41,995 nucleotides of DNA from Anaerolineae bacterium (GCA_022842885.1 JALHOR010000020.1:21757-63751), one strand, 5' to 3'; positions 33,311 to 40,959 are shown, counted from the stretch's first letter. Notes: generated from the letters alone by a model not told the origin. Made by a program: numbers and translations.

Positions 33311-34102
33311 ATGAATAACACAAGCAACAATTTAGAAGGCAAAATTATTATTGTTACTGGTAGCACACAAGGTTTGGGCGAAGGCATTGCCCGTCATTTG
33401 GTCGAACTCGGCGCAAAGGGCGTTGTGATTACTGGACGCAACCAAGACAATGGCAAACGTCTTGCTGCCGAACTGAACAACCCCAGCACACAAGTCATGT
33501 ATGTTCCCGCGGATTTGGAAAGCGAAGCCGATTGCCGCCGCATTGTGCAAGCATCGGATGCCCAATTTGGGCGCGTAGATGGTTTAGTTAATGCTGCCGG
33601 ATTAACCACCCGTGGCACGTTGGATGATACCAGCGTCGAATTGTGGGACCAAATTTTCCGGGTGAATACCAGAGCGCCGTTTATCCTGATGCAAGAAGCC
33701 GTCCGCATCATGAAGCGCGAAAAAATTAGCGGTAGCATCGTCAATATTCAGAGTATGTCGGCGCATGGGGGGCAGTCTTTCATCACCGCTTATTGTGCTT
33801 CTAAAGGGGCGTTAGCCACGCTCACTAAAAATGCCGCGCACGCCTTGCGTTTTGACCATATCCGTGTGAATGGTTTGAACATTGGCTGGACCGCAACGAC
33901 TAACGAACATGCCATCCAATTGGCGATGGGCAAACCGGAAAATTGGCTGGAATTGGCAGAACCGAATTTGCCGTTTAAACGCTTGCTGCGTCCGCAAGAT
34001 GTGGCGGGTATGACGGCGTTTTTGTTGAGCGATGCTGCCGAGATGATGACGGGTTCGTTAATTGATTTTGACCAGCATGTTATCGGAAATTATGATTTTT
34101 AA
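33311..34102 (+). CDS. Short-chain dehydrogenase/reductase (SDR)
   Basis: This 263-residue classical SDR has cofactor motif TGSTQGLG (residues 16-23), NAAG (94-97), a catalytic serine in the SMS stretch (148-150) and YCASK with Tyr161 and Lys165. ADLES is the adenine-contact loop. The C-terminus (FLLSDAAEMMTGSLIDFDQH) is typical of the family. It resembles sugar or sugar-acid dehydrogenases such as gluconate 5-dehydrogenase-like SDRs. It lies 26 bases after gntR and 19 bases before iolD, so an oxidation or reduction step in the same cyclitol/sugar pathway is likely. The substrate is not readable from sequence. Confidence 0.9.
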   Translation: MNNTSNNLEGKIIIVTGSTQGLGEGIARHLVELGAKGVVITGRNQDNGKRLAAELNNPSTQVMYVPADLESEADCRRIVQASDAQFGRVDGLVNAAGLTTRGTLDDTSVELWDQIFRVNTRAPFILMQEAVRIMKREKISGSIVNIQSMSAHGGQSFITAYCASKGALATLTKNAAHALRFDHIRVNGLNIGWTATTNEHAIQLAMGKPENWLELAEPNLPFKRLLRPQDVAGMTAFLLSDAAEMMTGSLIDFDQHVIGNYDF

Positions 34103-34121
34103 ATCAAGAAAGGCATTTGAT

Positions 34122-36005
34122 ATGGCAGCAAAAACAATTCGGCTGACAATGGCACAAGCCATCGTCAAATATTTACAGGTGCAATATAGCGAGCGCGATG
34201 GCAAACAGCGGCGGCTTATTCCGGCGATGTTTGGCATTTTTGGGCATGGCAATGTGGCGGGCTTGGGGCAGGCGCTCATCGAATATGGGGCAGAGTTGCC
34301 GTTTATGCAGCCCCACAACGAACAATCTATGGTGCATACTGCCAGCGGTTTTGCCAAAGCCAATCGGCGTTTGGCAATGTTGGCGTGTACGGCTTCAATT
34401 GGTCCCGGCTCAACGAATATGATTACCGGCGCGGCAACGGCAACCGTGAATCGTTTGCCCGTGTTATTGCTGCCTGCGGATTATTATGCCACGCGCCATC
34501 AGGGACCTGTGTTACAGCAGCTTGAACATCCTATTTCGGCAGATGTGAGCGTGAATGATGCCTTTCGTCCGGTGAGCCGCTTTTTTGACCGCATGACGCG
34601 CCCCGAACATATTTTAACGGCATTACCAGAAGCGATGCGAATTTTAACAGATCCCGCAGATACAGGTGCAGCGGTGATTGCACTGCCACAAGATATTCAG
34701 GCGCACGCTTATGATTATCCCGCAACCTTTTTTGAGGAGCGTGTATGGGATATTGAACGGCGCTTGCCCAATCCGGCACGCATTCAAGCCGCGATTGAGA
34801 TGCTCAAACATGCTCAACGTCCGGTGATTATCGCGGGTGGCGGCGTTATTTACTCAGAGGCACACGCTGAATTACAGGCTTTCGCTAATCATTTTGGCAT
34901 TCCGGTGGGCGAAACATTTGCTGGCAAAGGCGCAATGCCCGATGAAACTGCTATGACACTCGGCGGCTTCGGTGTGACCGGGACTGGTTCGGCGGGCAAA
35001 TTGGTTAGCCAAGCCGATGTGATTGTGTGCATTGGCACGCGCCTGACTGATTTCACCACCGGGTCACAATCGGCATTTAATAACCCGGATGTGAAATTTA
35101 TCAGTATCAATGTCAATGGACATGATGCTTATAAACAAGGTGCATTGCCCATCGTTGCTGATGCCCGCGAGGCATTGCGAGCATTAACCGAAGCTGGAAA
35201 AGCAGTTGGCTTACAACCCAACCCTGCCTATTATGAAGAAATCGCAGTCGCCAAAGAAGAATGGCAGCATCTCCTCAAAAATGAAGTCTTTGTTCAGCAT
35301 AAAGGCGAAATTTTTAACCAACTGCACGCCATCAATGTTGTCAATCAGCAAGCGCAGCCCGGCGATACGGTGATTACGGCTGCCGGGGGTGCGCCCGGCG
35401 ATTTGCATCAATTGTGGGATACAACGAACCAACGTCATTGCCATCTGGAATTTGGCTTTTCCTGTATGGGCTATGAAATTCCGGCGGGTCTAGGCGTGCG
35501 GATGGCACAGCCTGAAGGTGAAGTTTATGTTCTCATCGGTGATGGCACCTATTTGATGCAACCGTCGGAATTGGTGACTGCCATGAAAGAAGACCTCAAA
35601 ATTACGCTGATTATCATGAACAATCACGGATTTCAGATTATTCGGCGCTTGCAAATGGGGCGCGTGGGCGTCAGCTTTGGCAATGAATTCCGCGCCCGCG
35701 ATAATGGCACGAATCGCTTAGAAGGTGAGTATGTGCCGATTGATTTTGCTAAAAATGCCGAAAGCATGGGCGCAAAAACATGGAATGTAACGACGCCGGA
35801 AGGACTCACGAAAGCATTGGCAGAGGCTCGCCAAGAAACATCTTCGTGCGCGATTATTGTGGAAATTGAACCTCATCGTTATGGTCCCGGCTCCAATGTC
35901 TGGTGGGATGTTGCCCCAGCAGAAGTGACTTCTATCCCAGAAACGCAGCAGGCTCGCCAAGAATATCTCGAAAACCGCGAGAAATTGCAGCGGTATCATT
36001 ATTAA
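34122..36005 (+). CDS. iolD: 3D-(3,5/4)-trihydroxycyclohexane-1,2-dione hydrolase-like ThDP enzyme (IolD family)
   Basis: This 627-residue thiamine-diphosphate enzyme has three domains. IolD opens the ring of trihydroxycyclohexanedione to 5-deoxy-glucuronate in myo-inositol breakdown. Family features are LTMAQAIVKYLQVQYSERDG, FGIFGHGNVAGLGQAL, the activating glutamate in PHNEQSMVHTASGF (Glu67), SIGPGSTNMITGAATATVNR, LPVLLLPADYYATR, VLQQLEHP, and a C-terminal ThDP/Mg site GDG (473-475) to NN (500-501). The ATG at 34122 is preceded by AAAGG; an in-frame start 60 bases upstream would run into the SDR gene. NEQSM replaces the NEQGM of typical IolD. No iolB, iolE, iolG or iolC lies in the window, so the real substrate may be a related cyclitol dione. 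Confidence 0.87.
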   Translation: MAAKTIRLTMAQAIVKYLQVQYSERDGKQRRLIPAMFGIFGHGNVAGLGQALIEYGAELPFMQPHNEQSMVHTASGFAKANRRLAMLACTASIGPGSTNMITGAATATVNRLPVLLLPADYYATRHQGPVLQQLEHPISADVSVNDAFRPVSRFFDRMTRPEHILTALPEAMRILTDPADTGAAVIALPQDIQAHAYDYPATFFEERVWDIERRLPNPARIQAAIEMLKHAQRPVIIAGGGVIYSEAHAELQAFANHFGIPVGETFAGKGAMPDETAMTLGGFGVTGTGSAGKLVSQADVIVCIGTRLTDFTTGSQSAFNNPDVKFISINVNGHDAYKQGALPIVADAREALRALTEAGKAVGLQPNPAYYEEIAVAKEEWQHLLKNEVFVQHKGEIFNQLHAINVVNQQAQPGDTVITAAGGAPGDLHQLWDTTNQRHCHLEFGFSCMGYEIPAGLGVRMAQPEGEVYVLIGDGTYLMQPSELVTAMKEDLKITLIIMNNHGFQIIRRLQMGRVGVSFGNEFRARDNGTNRLEGEYVPIDFAKNAESMGAKTWNVTTPEGLTKALAEARQETSSCAIIVEIEPHRYGPGSNVWWDVAPAEVTSIPETQQARQEYLENREKLQRYHY

Positions 36006-36027
36006 TCCTAACTATCAGATTGTGTTT

Positions 36028-36150
36028 AGCCCTCACTCTAAATTCCGAAGCGTTATCGCAAGGTTCGCCGCCCGGCTGGAGAGGGATTTCACATTCGGCT
36101 TGTTTTATTTTGCCCTTCTCCTTCGGGAGAAGGGACAGGGGAAGAGTGCC
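36028..36150. repeat. Interspersed-repeat-like element with a TTCG hairpin
   Basis: This is a noncoding 123-base block between the IolD stop and the TetR stop. It begins GCCCTCACTCT and ends AGAGTGCC, near-inverted termini, and holds a perfect 9-bp stem CCCTTCTCC/GGAGAAGGG (36113-36121 and 36126-36134) with a TTCG loop, plus GGTTCGCCGCCCGGCTGGAGAGGG. No T-run follows the stem on either strand, so it is not a standard terminator. The look is that of a genome-wide intergenic repeat, but no second copy is in this window. Confidence 0.4.
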
Positions 36151-36151
36151 G

Positions 36152-36739
36152 TTAATTACTGACTTGAAAGGCTAAACCCAATCCAATCAATGTCGGTGGT
36201 GAAGAAAGTTGGCAACTCATTTCCCCCATGATCGTCGGCGAGTAGGGCATTTCATGCTCAAGCCACCAACTGATGACGGCAAGAAGCGCCCCGGCTGTAT
36301 GGTGGGCAATCACATCGTAAGGAATAGCGCCAACTTGATGAGGTGCCAAAGCTATCAACTGACTTTGAACAAGCGACGCGATATAGTTTCGTGTTTGAAT
36401 AATGGCGGAATTGACTCCACCACTTACACTGAGCAACACACGATAAATTTGAGCATGAGCAGCAACATGGTGAAAGATTTGAATCATTGCCTGCTTACTA
36501 TCAACACAACAACGCTTATCATTTGCAAGTTCCTGAACTAAAGCCTCATATGTCTCTCGCAGAGTAATCTCCAGAATATGCTCTTTATTCTTATAGTGCA
36601 GGTAAAACGTAGCGTGATTAACATTGGCATGTTCAGCAATTTCTTTGATGGTGATCCCCTCATATCCCTTCTGTAAAATCAGCTCAATTAAGGCGCGTTG
36701 AAGCATACCTCTTGTACGCTGCACTCTTCTGTCTGGCAT
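36152..36739 (-). CDS. TetR/AcrR-family transcriptional regulator
   Basis: This protein of about 195 residues has an N-terminal TetR helix-turn-helix: RTRGMLQRALIELILQKGYE, ITIKEIAEHANVNHATFYLH and YKNKEHIL. The C-terminal ligand domain contains a vicinal cysteine pair (RCCVD, Cys77-Cys78) just after the DNA-binding domain. I choose the ATG at 36739, with AGGTG upstream; in-frame starts at 36757 and 36796 are possible. It is divergent from a 10-TM membrane protein and an arsenite-methyltransferase-like gene, whose shared upstream region has the palindrome TTGTATACAA. A repressor of those genes is the natural reading. Arsenite sensing through the cysteine pair is speculation. Confidence 0.85.
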   Translation of the reverse strand: MPDRRVQRTRGMLQRALIELILQKGYEGITIKEIAEHANVNHATFYLHYKNKEHILEITLRETYEALVQELANDKRCCVDSKQAMIQIFHHVAAHAQIYRVLLSVSGGVNSAIIQTRNYIASLVQSQLIALAPHQVGAIPYDVIAHHTAGALLAVISWWLEHEMPYSPTIMGEMSCQLSSPPTLIGLGLAFQVSN

Positions 36740-36818
36740 TTTTAGACACCTGTCCATTATGCAATAAGCAATCGAAATCACTGGTTGACTTCGCACGGTA
36801 TTGGCACTACTTTAAATA

Positions 36819-36828
36819 TTGTATACAA
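36819..36828. promoter_or_regulatory. Perfect palindrome, candidate TetR-family operator
   Basis: TTGTATACAA is a perfect 10-bp palindrome lying 37 bases before the membrane-protein ATG and 80 bases before the divergent TetR ATG. TTGACT at 36785-36790 could be a -35 box for the plus-strand genes, although the matching -10 (TACTTT at 36808) is weak. Confidence 0.45.
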
Positions 36829-36864
36829 CACCAAGTCGAAAAACCAACTCACTGGAGTTCCTTT

Positions 36865-37968
36865 ATGATAGCAGAAAATCCTTCGATTGCCTTTGAAGAA
36901 CCTAAACACGCGAAATTCACATTTCCGCCAACACATCTCGCTTTTGATCTATGGGTGGCATTATTATCTTCTTGGTTTGTCTTTGGCGTCTACCTAGATG
37001 GATGGGCGCATAGCCACTTACCCGAAAGCCTTGAGAGCTTTTTGACCCCTTGGCATGGCGTACTTTATACCGGGATGTTAGCTACCGGGTTTCTGCTGGT
37101 GGTGACACAAATGCGGAATGTATCGAAAGGCTATCTCTGGAATTCGGCACTGCCGAAAGGATATGCTTTATCATTGTTTGGATTTTTGGCGTTTGTTGGT
37201 TCAGGTATCTTCGATTTTGTTTGGCATGAAGTCTTCGGGTCAGAAGCTGATATTGAGGCACTCCTCAGTCCTGCCCATCTACTATTGGCAATATCGGGTT
37301 TTATTGTCGTGACCGGACCCCTGCGCTCTGCTTGGAATGAGCGTCATAGACACGGATGGCAACAACTGTTCCCGGTTGTACTTTCAGCGACGCTTGCGGT
37401 ATCCGTGCTAACCTTCTTTACGGAGTACGTTCACTTCTATAACACGCCCAATGTTTTAATCATCAATCCGGGGTTTGCTGAAACACTGATTGAGTTGGAA
37501 GACCCTCGCTTTCTGCCAAATGTTTATGGTGTTTTGAGTATGGTAATCCCGTCTCTCTTATTGATTGGAACGCTGCTTTTCTTGCTCTCCCGTTGGGATT
37601 TGCCCTTAGGGACGATGACTTTTGTGATTGGCGTGAATTCATCACTCATGTTTTTCATGTCTTGGGGGGAGGTCAACCGCTTTCCGGGATTATTAGTAAC
37701 GATGTTCATTGCGGGCATTTTAGCCGATATGCTCTGGTATCAGCTAAAACACTTCAAAAATAATCTCAACACGCGCCATCTCTTTGCTTTCAGTGTGCCA
37801 TTCATAATGGGCTTGCTCTACGTGCTTGTTCTTAATCAAAGTGCTTTAGCTCAAGGGAACGAAGGCTTGTGGTGGAAGATTCATATGTGGTTGGGGGTGC
37901 CATTTGTTGCCGGGATTGGCGGCGTCTTGTTAAGTGTTTTTCAGATACCAGCGAACCACACTGATTGA
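36865..37968 (+). CDS. Ten-TM integral membrane protein of unknown function
   Basis: I do not recognise a named family for this 367-residue protein. About ten hydrophobic segments are visible: residues ~25-45, 65-85, 105-128, 139-158, 173-195, 215-240, 250-270, 275-295, 305-325 and 333-358. Conserved-looking His/Asp/Glu residues lie at membrane borders: DGWAHSHLPE, PWHGVLYTGM, FDFVWHEVFG, LSPAHLLLAI and FTEYVHFYN. These suggest metal, proton or redox chemistry in the membrane. GGAG lies 7 bases before the ATG. It is divergent from TetR and 104 bases upstream of the arsM-like gene in the same direction, so it probably shares control and substrate with that methyltransferase. Confidence 0.75.
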   Translation: MIAENPSIAFEEPKHAKFTFPPTHLAFDLWVALLSSWFVFGVYLDGWAHSHLPESLESFLTPWHGVLYTGMLATGFLLVVTQMRNVSKGYLWNSALPKGYALSLFGFLAFVGSGIFDFVWHEVFGSEADIEALLSPAHLLLAISGFIVVTGPLRSAWNERHRHGWQQLFPVVLSATLAVSVLTFFTEYVHFYNTPNVLIINPGFAETLIELEDPRFLPNVYGVLSMVIPSLLLIGTLLFLLSRWDLPLGTMTFVIGVNSSLMFFMSWGEVNRFPGLLVTMFIAGILADMLWYQLKHFKNNLNTRHLFAFSVPFIMGLLYVLVLNQSALAQGNEGLWWKIHMWLGVPFVAGIGGVLLSVFQIPANHTD

Positions 37969-38072
37969 ACTTTCTAATATCCAGATGGTTTAGGGAAGAT
38001 AAACACTCAACTTGAACAAGTTTTAAGCGCATTTTAGTTAATCAAAAATTAGCAATGTACAAGGAATATATG

Positions 38073-38882
38073 ATGAATATCACACACGAGAACATTGCAG
38101 AGGAATATGGAAATGCTGTTACGAGCAACGCGAAGGGGATAGTCGCGCAAACGGGAAATGCAAAATTCGCTGGCTACTCTGTTGGCGAATTACAACTTAT
38201 CCCAGAAGGGGTTGCGGAAACTTCATTTGGTTGCGGTAATCCAGTCGGTTTCTCGGAAGTGCAACCAGGGCAAACCGTTTTAGACTTGGGTTGTGGTGGA
38301 GGGCTTGATCTGATTCTTGCTGCTGGCAAAGTTGGCGCGACAGGAAAAGTCATAGGTGTGGACATGACTGATGAAATGCTCACTCTAGCCCGCAAGAATA
38401 TCGCTAAATCCGGCTTCACCAATATTGAGGTGAAAAAAGGGAAGATCGAAGACTTACCCATCGACTCCCAATCCGTTGATTGGGTCATCTCCAATTGCGT
38501 GATTAACTTAGCGCCGGAAAAGCAAACCGTCTTTAATGAGATTGCGCGGGTGCTTAAGCCGCGTGGTCAGATGCTTGTATCCGATATTGTGGCGGAAAAT
38601 CTGCCGTTTTGGGTACGGCGAAGTGGATTACTAACAGTAGCTTGTGCTGGTGGGGCAATTTCTGAAGCAGAATATTTATCTGGCTTGGCGAAGGCTGGAT
38701 TTGCAACGTACCGTGTTATTGCTCGTGAATATTATAATGCCGGGCAAATGGCATCAATAGCAACATCTGCGCTACCAGACTTCCTTGCGAAGCGTGCGTT
38801 TACCAGACATCTACTCACCCACATCGCAATGCCGATTACCAAAAACCTATGGAGCGCCCGCATCCATGCCATCAAAGCATAA
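38073..38882 (+). CDS. arsM: Arsenite methyltransferase-like SAM-dependent methyltransferase
   Basis: This protein of about 269 residues is a class I methyltransferase of the ArsM type, which methylates As(III) in the cytoplasm using S-adenosylmethionine. Family features are ETSFGCGNPV (Cys54), the SAM motif VLDLGCGGGLDLILAAGKVG, GVDMTDEMLTLARKN, WVISNCVINLAPEKQTVF (Cys142), RVLKPRGQMLVSDIV, and VACAGGAISEAEYLSGLAKA (Cys191). These three cysteines align with the three As(III)-binding cysteines of characterised ArsM proteins. AAGGA lies 7 bases before the ATG at 38073; ATGs at 38055 and 38070 are also in frame. Membrane protein and TetR neighbours make a small three-gene unit. Other small-molecule methyltransferases share the SAM motif, but the cysteine set favours ArsM. 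Confidence 0.82.
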   Translation: MNITHENIAEEYGNAVTSNAKGIVAQTGNAKFAGYSVGELQLIPEGVAETSFGCGNPVGFSEVQPGQTVLDLGCGGGLDLILAAGKVGATGKVIGVDMTDEMLTLARKNIAKSGFTNIEVKKGKIEDLPIDSQSVDWVISNCVINLAPEKQTVFNEIARVLKPRGQMLVSDIVAENLPFWVRRSGLLTVACAGGAISEAEYLSGLAKAGFATYRVIAREYYNAGQMASIATSALPDFLAKRAFTRHLLTHIAMPITKNLWSARIHAIKA

Positions 38883-38910
38883 TCGTACTCAGTTTTCATG
38901 GCAATAACAG

Positions 38911-39072
38911 TTAATTACACCACTTGTAGACAAAAAGTGGTGTAATTTGGTCGTCCAAATAATCGGCTAGCAGTTCAATTGGCACATCCGAAAATGGACT
39001 GATAATCGTGGCGCTAGGATTCGGGTAGGAAGCCGTTGCCCGCCACACATGCACATGAGCATCAACAATCAT
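38911..39072 (-). pseudogene. Amidohydrolase (Amidohydro_2-type), truncated after ~42 genuine residues
   Basis: The ATG at 39072 overlaps the stop of the dehydrogenase gene by 4 bases (ATGA), which supports a genuine, coupled start. The product begins MIVDAHVHVWRA, the metal-binding His-x-His of TIM-barrel amidohydrolases such as lactonases. It continues SDVPIELLADYLDDQ, the family's next helix. After about residue 42 the similarity stops. The frame runs into the hairpin that follows arsM and ends at residue 53, whereas intact relatives have about 270-300 residues. The missing part is not in another frame because the arsM gene occupies the adjoining DNA. The gene was cut by a rearrangement near 38946-38955. 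Confidence 0.75.
38913..38947 (+). terminator. Long hairpin after arsM
   Basis: AATTACACCACTT (38913-38925) and AAGTGGTGTAATT (38935-38947) form a perfect 13-bp stem with a 9-base loop, 30 bases past the arsM stop. There is no T-run beyond the terminal TT, so efficiency is uncertain. The truncated amidohydrolase frame on the other strand reads through the hairpin. Confidence 0.5.
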
Positions 39073-40034
39073 GTTATCACCTGTGGGTTGACGAGATGCG
39101 GCGGGATTTCGCCTTTTAGCACTTGCACTGCTTGGGTGAGTGCTTGTACCCAAAATTGATTACGACTGCTCACCGTAACGCCACCGACATGGGGTGTCAC
39201 CATCACATCGTCACGGTGCAGCAGTGGATTATCGGCATTGGGGGGTTCGGGGTCAAACACATCGAGACCTGCACCGTGCAAATGCCCACTCTCTAACACT
39301 GCCAACAATGCGTTTTCATCTACCAAACTACCGCGGGCGGTATTGATAAAATATGCGCCGCGTTTCATCTGGGCAAAACGGTCTACGTTCATCAAGCGAT
39401 AATTTTCCGGTGTGGCGGGAATATGCAGCGAGACCACATCTGCTTGAGCAAGCAGTGTTTCCAATGTAGCGGCAAATTCGATACCTAATTTAGCATACTG
39501 TGCTTGCGGCAAAAAAGGATCATAACCCATCACTACCATGCCCAAGCCACGCCCATACTGGGCGACTTTGCGCCCAATCCGCCCCAAACCGACTACGCCC
39601 AAGCGCAAGCCTTCTATTTCAATCGCCCGCTGCTGCGTATAAAAATCGCGTCTTTCGCCAATTTGCCATGCCCGGTCTATACGCCGCAGATGTTTGGTGA
39701 TGGCAAATAAGAGCATAATCGCATGTTCAGCAGTCGCACGGGTTGGCACATCGGGCGCGTTGCAAACCGCAATCCCTCGCGCCGTTGCCGCTGGAATAGA
39801 GACATTATCTACACCGATTCCGGTGCGAGCAATCACTTTTAGATTGGGGATTTTTTGCATAAAGACATCATCAAAACGAGTAACAGCACCGGCAATGATG
39901 GCATGAACTTGATGTGCATGTTCTAAAAATTCATTTGAAGTGACATTGCCTGAACCAATAAGCACGCCAACATTTTCCAATAGATGTTCAAATTCCGCAG
40001 GGAGAGGGCGTTCACACCAAAAACCATACATCAT
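39069..40034 (-). CDS. D-isomer-specific 2-hydroxyacid dehydrogenase
   Basis: This 321-residue NAD-dependent dehydrogenase belongs to the phosphoglycerate/glyoxylate/hydroxypyruvate reductase superfamily. The Rossmann motif is VVGLGRIGRKVAQYGRGLG, with Asp172 (GYDPF) positioned to bind NAD rather than NADP. Catalytic residues are Arg234 (TARGSLVDE), Glu263 (DPEPP) and His282 (TPHVGG). The substrate-domain segment KVIARTGIGVDNVSIPAA is typical. AAGAG lies about 8 bases upstream; Met2 is an equally possible start. The stop overlaps the start of the truncated amidohydrolase. It is divergent from the second SDR, and its promoter overlaps the TAGGATA repeats. It probably interconverts a 2-keto and D-2-hydroxy acid in the cluster's pathway. 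Confidence 0.9.
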   Translation of the reverse strand: MMYGFWCERPLPAEFEHLLENVGVLIGSGNVTSNEFLEHAHQVHAIIAGAVTRFDDVFMQKIPNLKVIARTGIGVDNVSIPAATARGIAVCNAPDVPTRATAEHAIMLLFAITKHLRRIDRAWQIGERRDFYTQQRAIEIEGLRLGVVGLGRIGRKVAQYGRGLGMVVMGYDPFLPQAQYAKLGIEFAATLETLLAQADVVSLHIPATPENYRLMNVDRFAQMKRGAYFINTARGSLVDENALLAVLESGHLHGAGLDVFDPEPPNADNPLLHRDDVMVTPHVGGVTVSSRNQFWVQALTQAVQVLKGEIPPHLVNPQVIT

Positions 40035-40075
40035 AAATGGCTCTTATCTCAGTTATCTTGGCAATACTCTAAAAA

Positions 40076-40097
40076 TAGGATAACCTACTGTAGGATA
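40076..40097. promoter_or_regulatory. Repeated TAGGATA half-sites, candidate GntR operator (site 2)
   Basis: TAGGATA occurs at 40076-40082 and 40091-40097, 15 bases start to start. Between and overlapping them is the palindrome CCTACTGTAGG (40084-40094). The first copy coincides with the -10 box of the minus-strand dehydrogenase promoter. The same half-site forms the inverted repeat at the gntR promoter (32482-32508). Confidence 0.55.
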
Positions 40098-40105
40098 CTT
40101 GTCAA
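40077..40105 (-). promoter_or_regulatory. Promoter of the 2-hydroxyacid dehydrogenase operon
   Basis: On the minus strand, a perfect TTGACA (40100-40105) is 17 bases from TATCCT (40077-40082), a 4/6 match to the -10 consensus. The candidate operator covers the spacer and -10. For the opposite direction, TTGGCA (40058-40063) with TAACCT 17 bases on is a weaker possible promoter for the SDR at 40152. Confidence 0.65.
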
Positions 40106-40151
40106 AACAGGCAGAGTCTCAGTCTCACTAAAATGCCAAAGGAAATCCCCT

Positions 40152-40949
40152 ATGCGGTTAAAAGATAAAATCGCTATTGTAACGGGCAGTGGGCAAGGCA
40201 TTGGGCGCGGTATCGCAGAACGTTTCGCCCAAGAAGGCGCAACCGTTGTCCTTGCTGATATTAATGAGCAGACGCTCCACAACACCGAACAAGCATTAAC
40301 GGCACAAGGTGGCAATGTGTTGGCGGTGCGGGTAGATTTGAGCCAATCTGACCAAGTGGCACAACTGTATGCAACGATTATGGCAAAATTCGGCACGGTG
40401 GATGTGCTGGTAAATAATGCGGCATGGGCAATTCCCACGGCACATTTTTTAGATATGACCGAAGATTTTTGGGATAAAGTGATGCAAATTAACTTAAAAA
40501 GTGTTTTTTTGTGTTCCCATCATGCGGTCAAAATTATGGCAGACCAGAAAAAACACGGTTCGGTGGTACATATTAGCAGTTTTGGGGCGCTGCGAGCGCA
40601 CCGTGAAATGTCGGCGTATGACGCTGCCAAAGGCGCGATAGAGGCGCTTACACGAGCGATGGCGGTAGACCTTGCGCCTTGGCAAATCCGTGTGAATGCC
40701 GTTGGACCCGGTTTAACGGCAACGCCGCCTGTTACCGATTATTTGCCGACGCCACAGCAGCAAAAACGGCTGTTGGATACTATTCCGTTGGAGCGTTTGG
40801 CACAACCAGCGGACATTGCCGCTGCGGTTTTATTTCTTGCCAGCGATGAAGCCAGTTATATCACCGGGCAAATTTTATATGTAGATGGTGGCGTCGTCGC
40901 CCAATTGCGCCCGGCAGTGATGGAACGTCATCATAAACGACCCGAATAG
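40152..40949 (+). CDS. Short-chain dehydrogenase/reductase (SDR)
   Basis: This 265-residue classical SDR has TGSGQGIGRG (residues 11-20), Asp37 in LADINE (favouring NAD), NNAA (88-91), a catalytic serine in ISSFGA (Ser143 or neighbour) and Tyr156/Lys160 in SAYDAAKG. The tail FLASDEASYITGQILYVDGG is the standard family ending. AAAGGA precedes the ATG by about 9 bases. A longer in-frame start at 39984 would run through the divergent promoter region and is rejected. It is divergent from the 2-hydroxyacid dehydrogenase and 10 bases before the aldolase gene, with which it likely forms an operon. Sugar or sugar-acid oxidation is likely; the substrate is unknown. Confidence 0.92.
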   Translation: MRLKDKIAIVTGSGQGIGRGIAERFAQEGATVVLADINEQTLHNTEQALTAQGGNVLAVRVDLSQSDQVAQLYATIMAKFGTVDVLVNNAAWAIPTAHFLDMTEDFWDKVMQINLKSVFLCSHHAVKIMADQKKHGSVVHISSFGALRAHREMSAYDAAKGAIEALTRAMAVDLAPWQIRVNAVGPGLTATPPVTDYLPTPQQQKRLLDTIPLERLAQPADIAAAVLFLASDEASYITGQILYVDGGVVAQLRPAVMERHHKRPE

Positions 40950-40959
40950 CGAGAGATAT

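Noticed and set aside
36712..36864. Upstream extension of the 10-TM protein
   Set aside because: It overlaps the divergent TetR coding start and lacks a ribosome-binding site, while the ATG at 36865 has GGAG at the right distance.
38911..39153. 80-residue ORF starting at 39153
   Set aside because: Its first 27 residues are out-of-frame translation of the dehydrogenase C-terminus. The real start is the ATG at 39072, where the amidohydrolase similarity begins.
39984..40151. Upstream extension of the second SDR
   Set aside because: It would translate the divergent promoter and operator region and part of the opposite gene. The ATG at 40152 has AAAGGA and begins with the standard SDR N-terminus.
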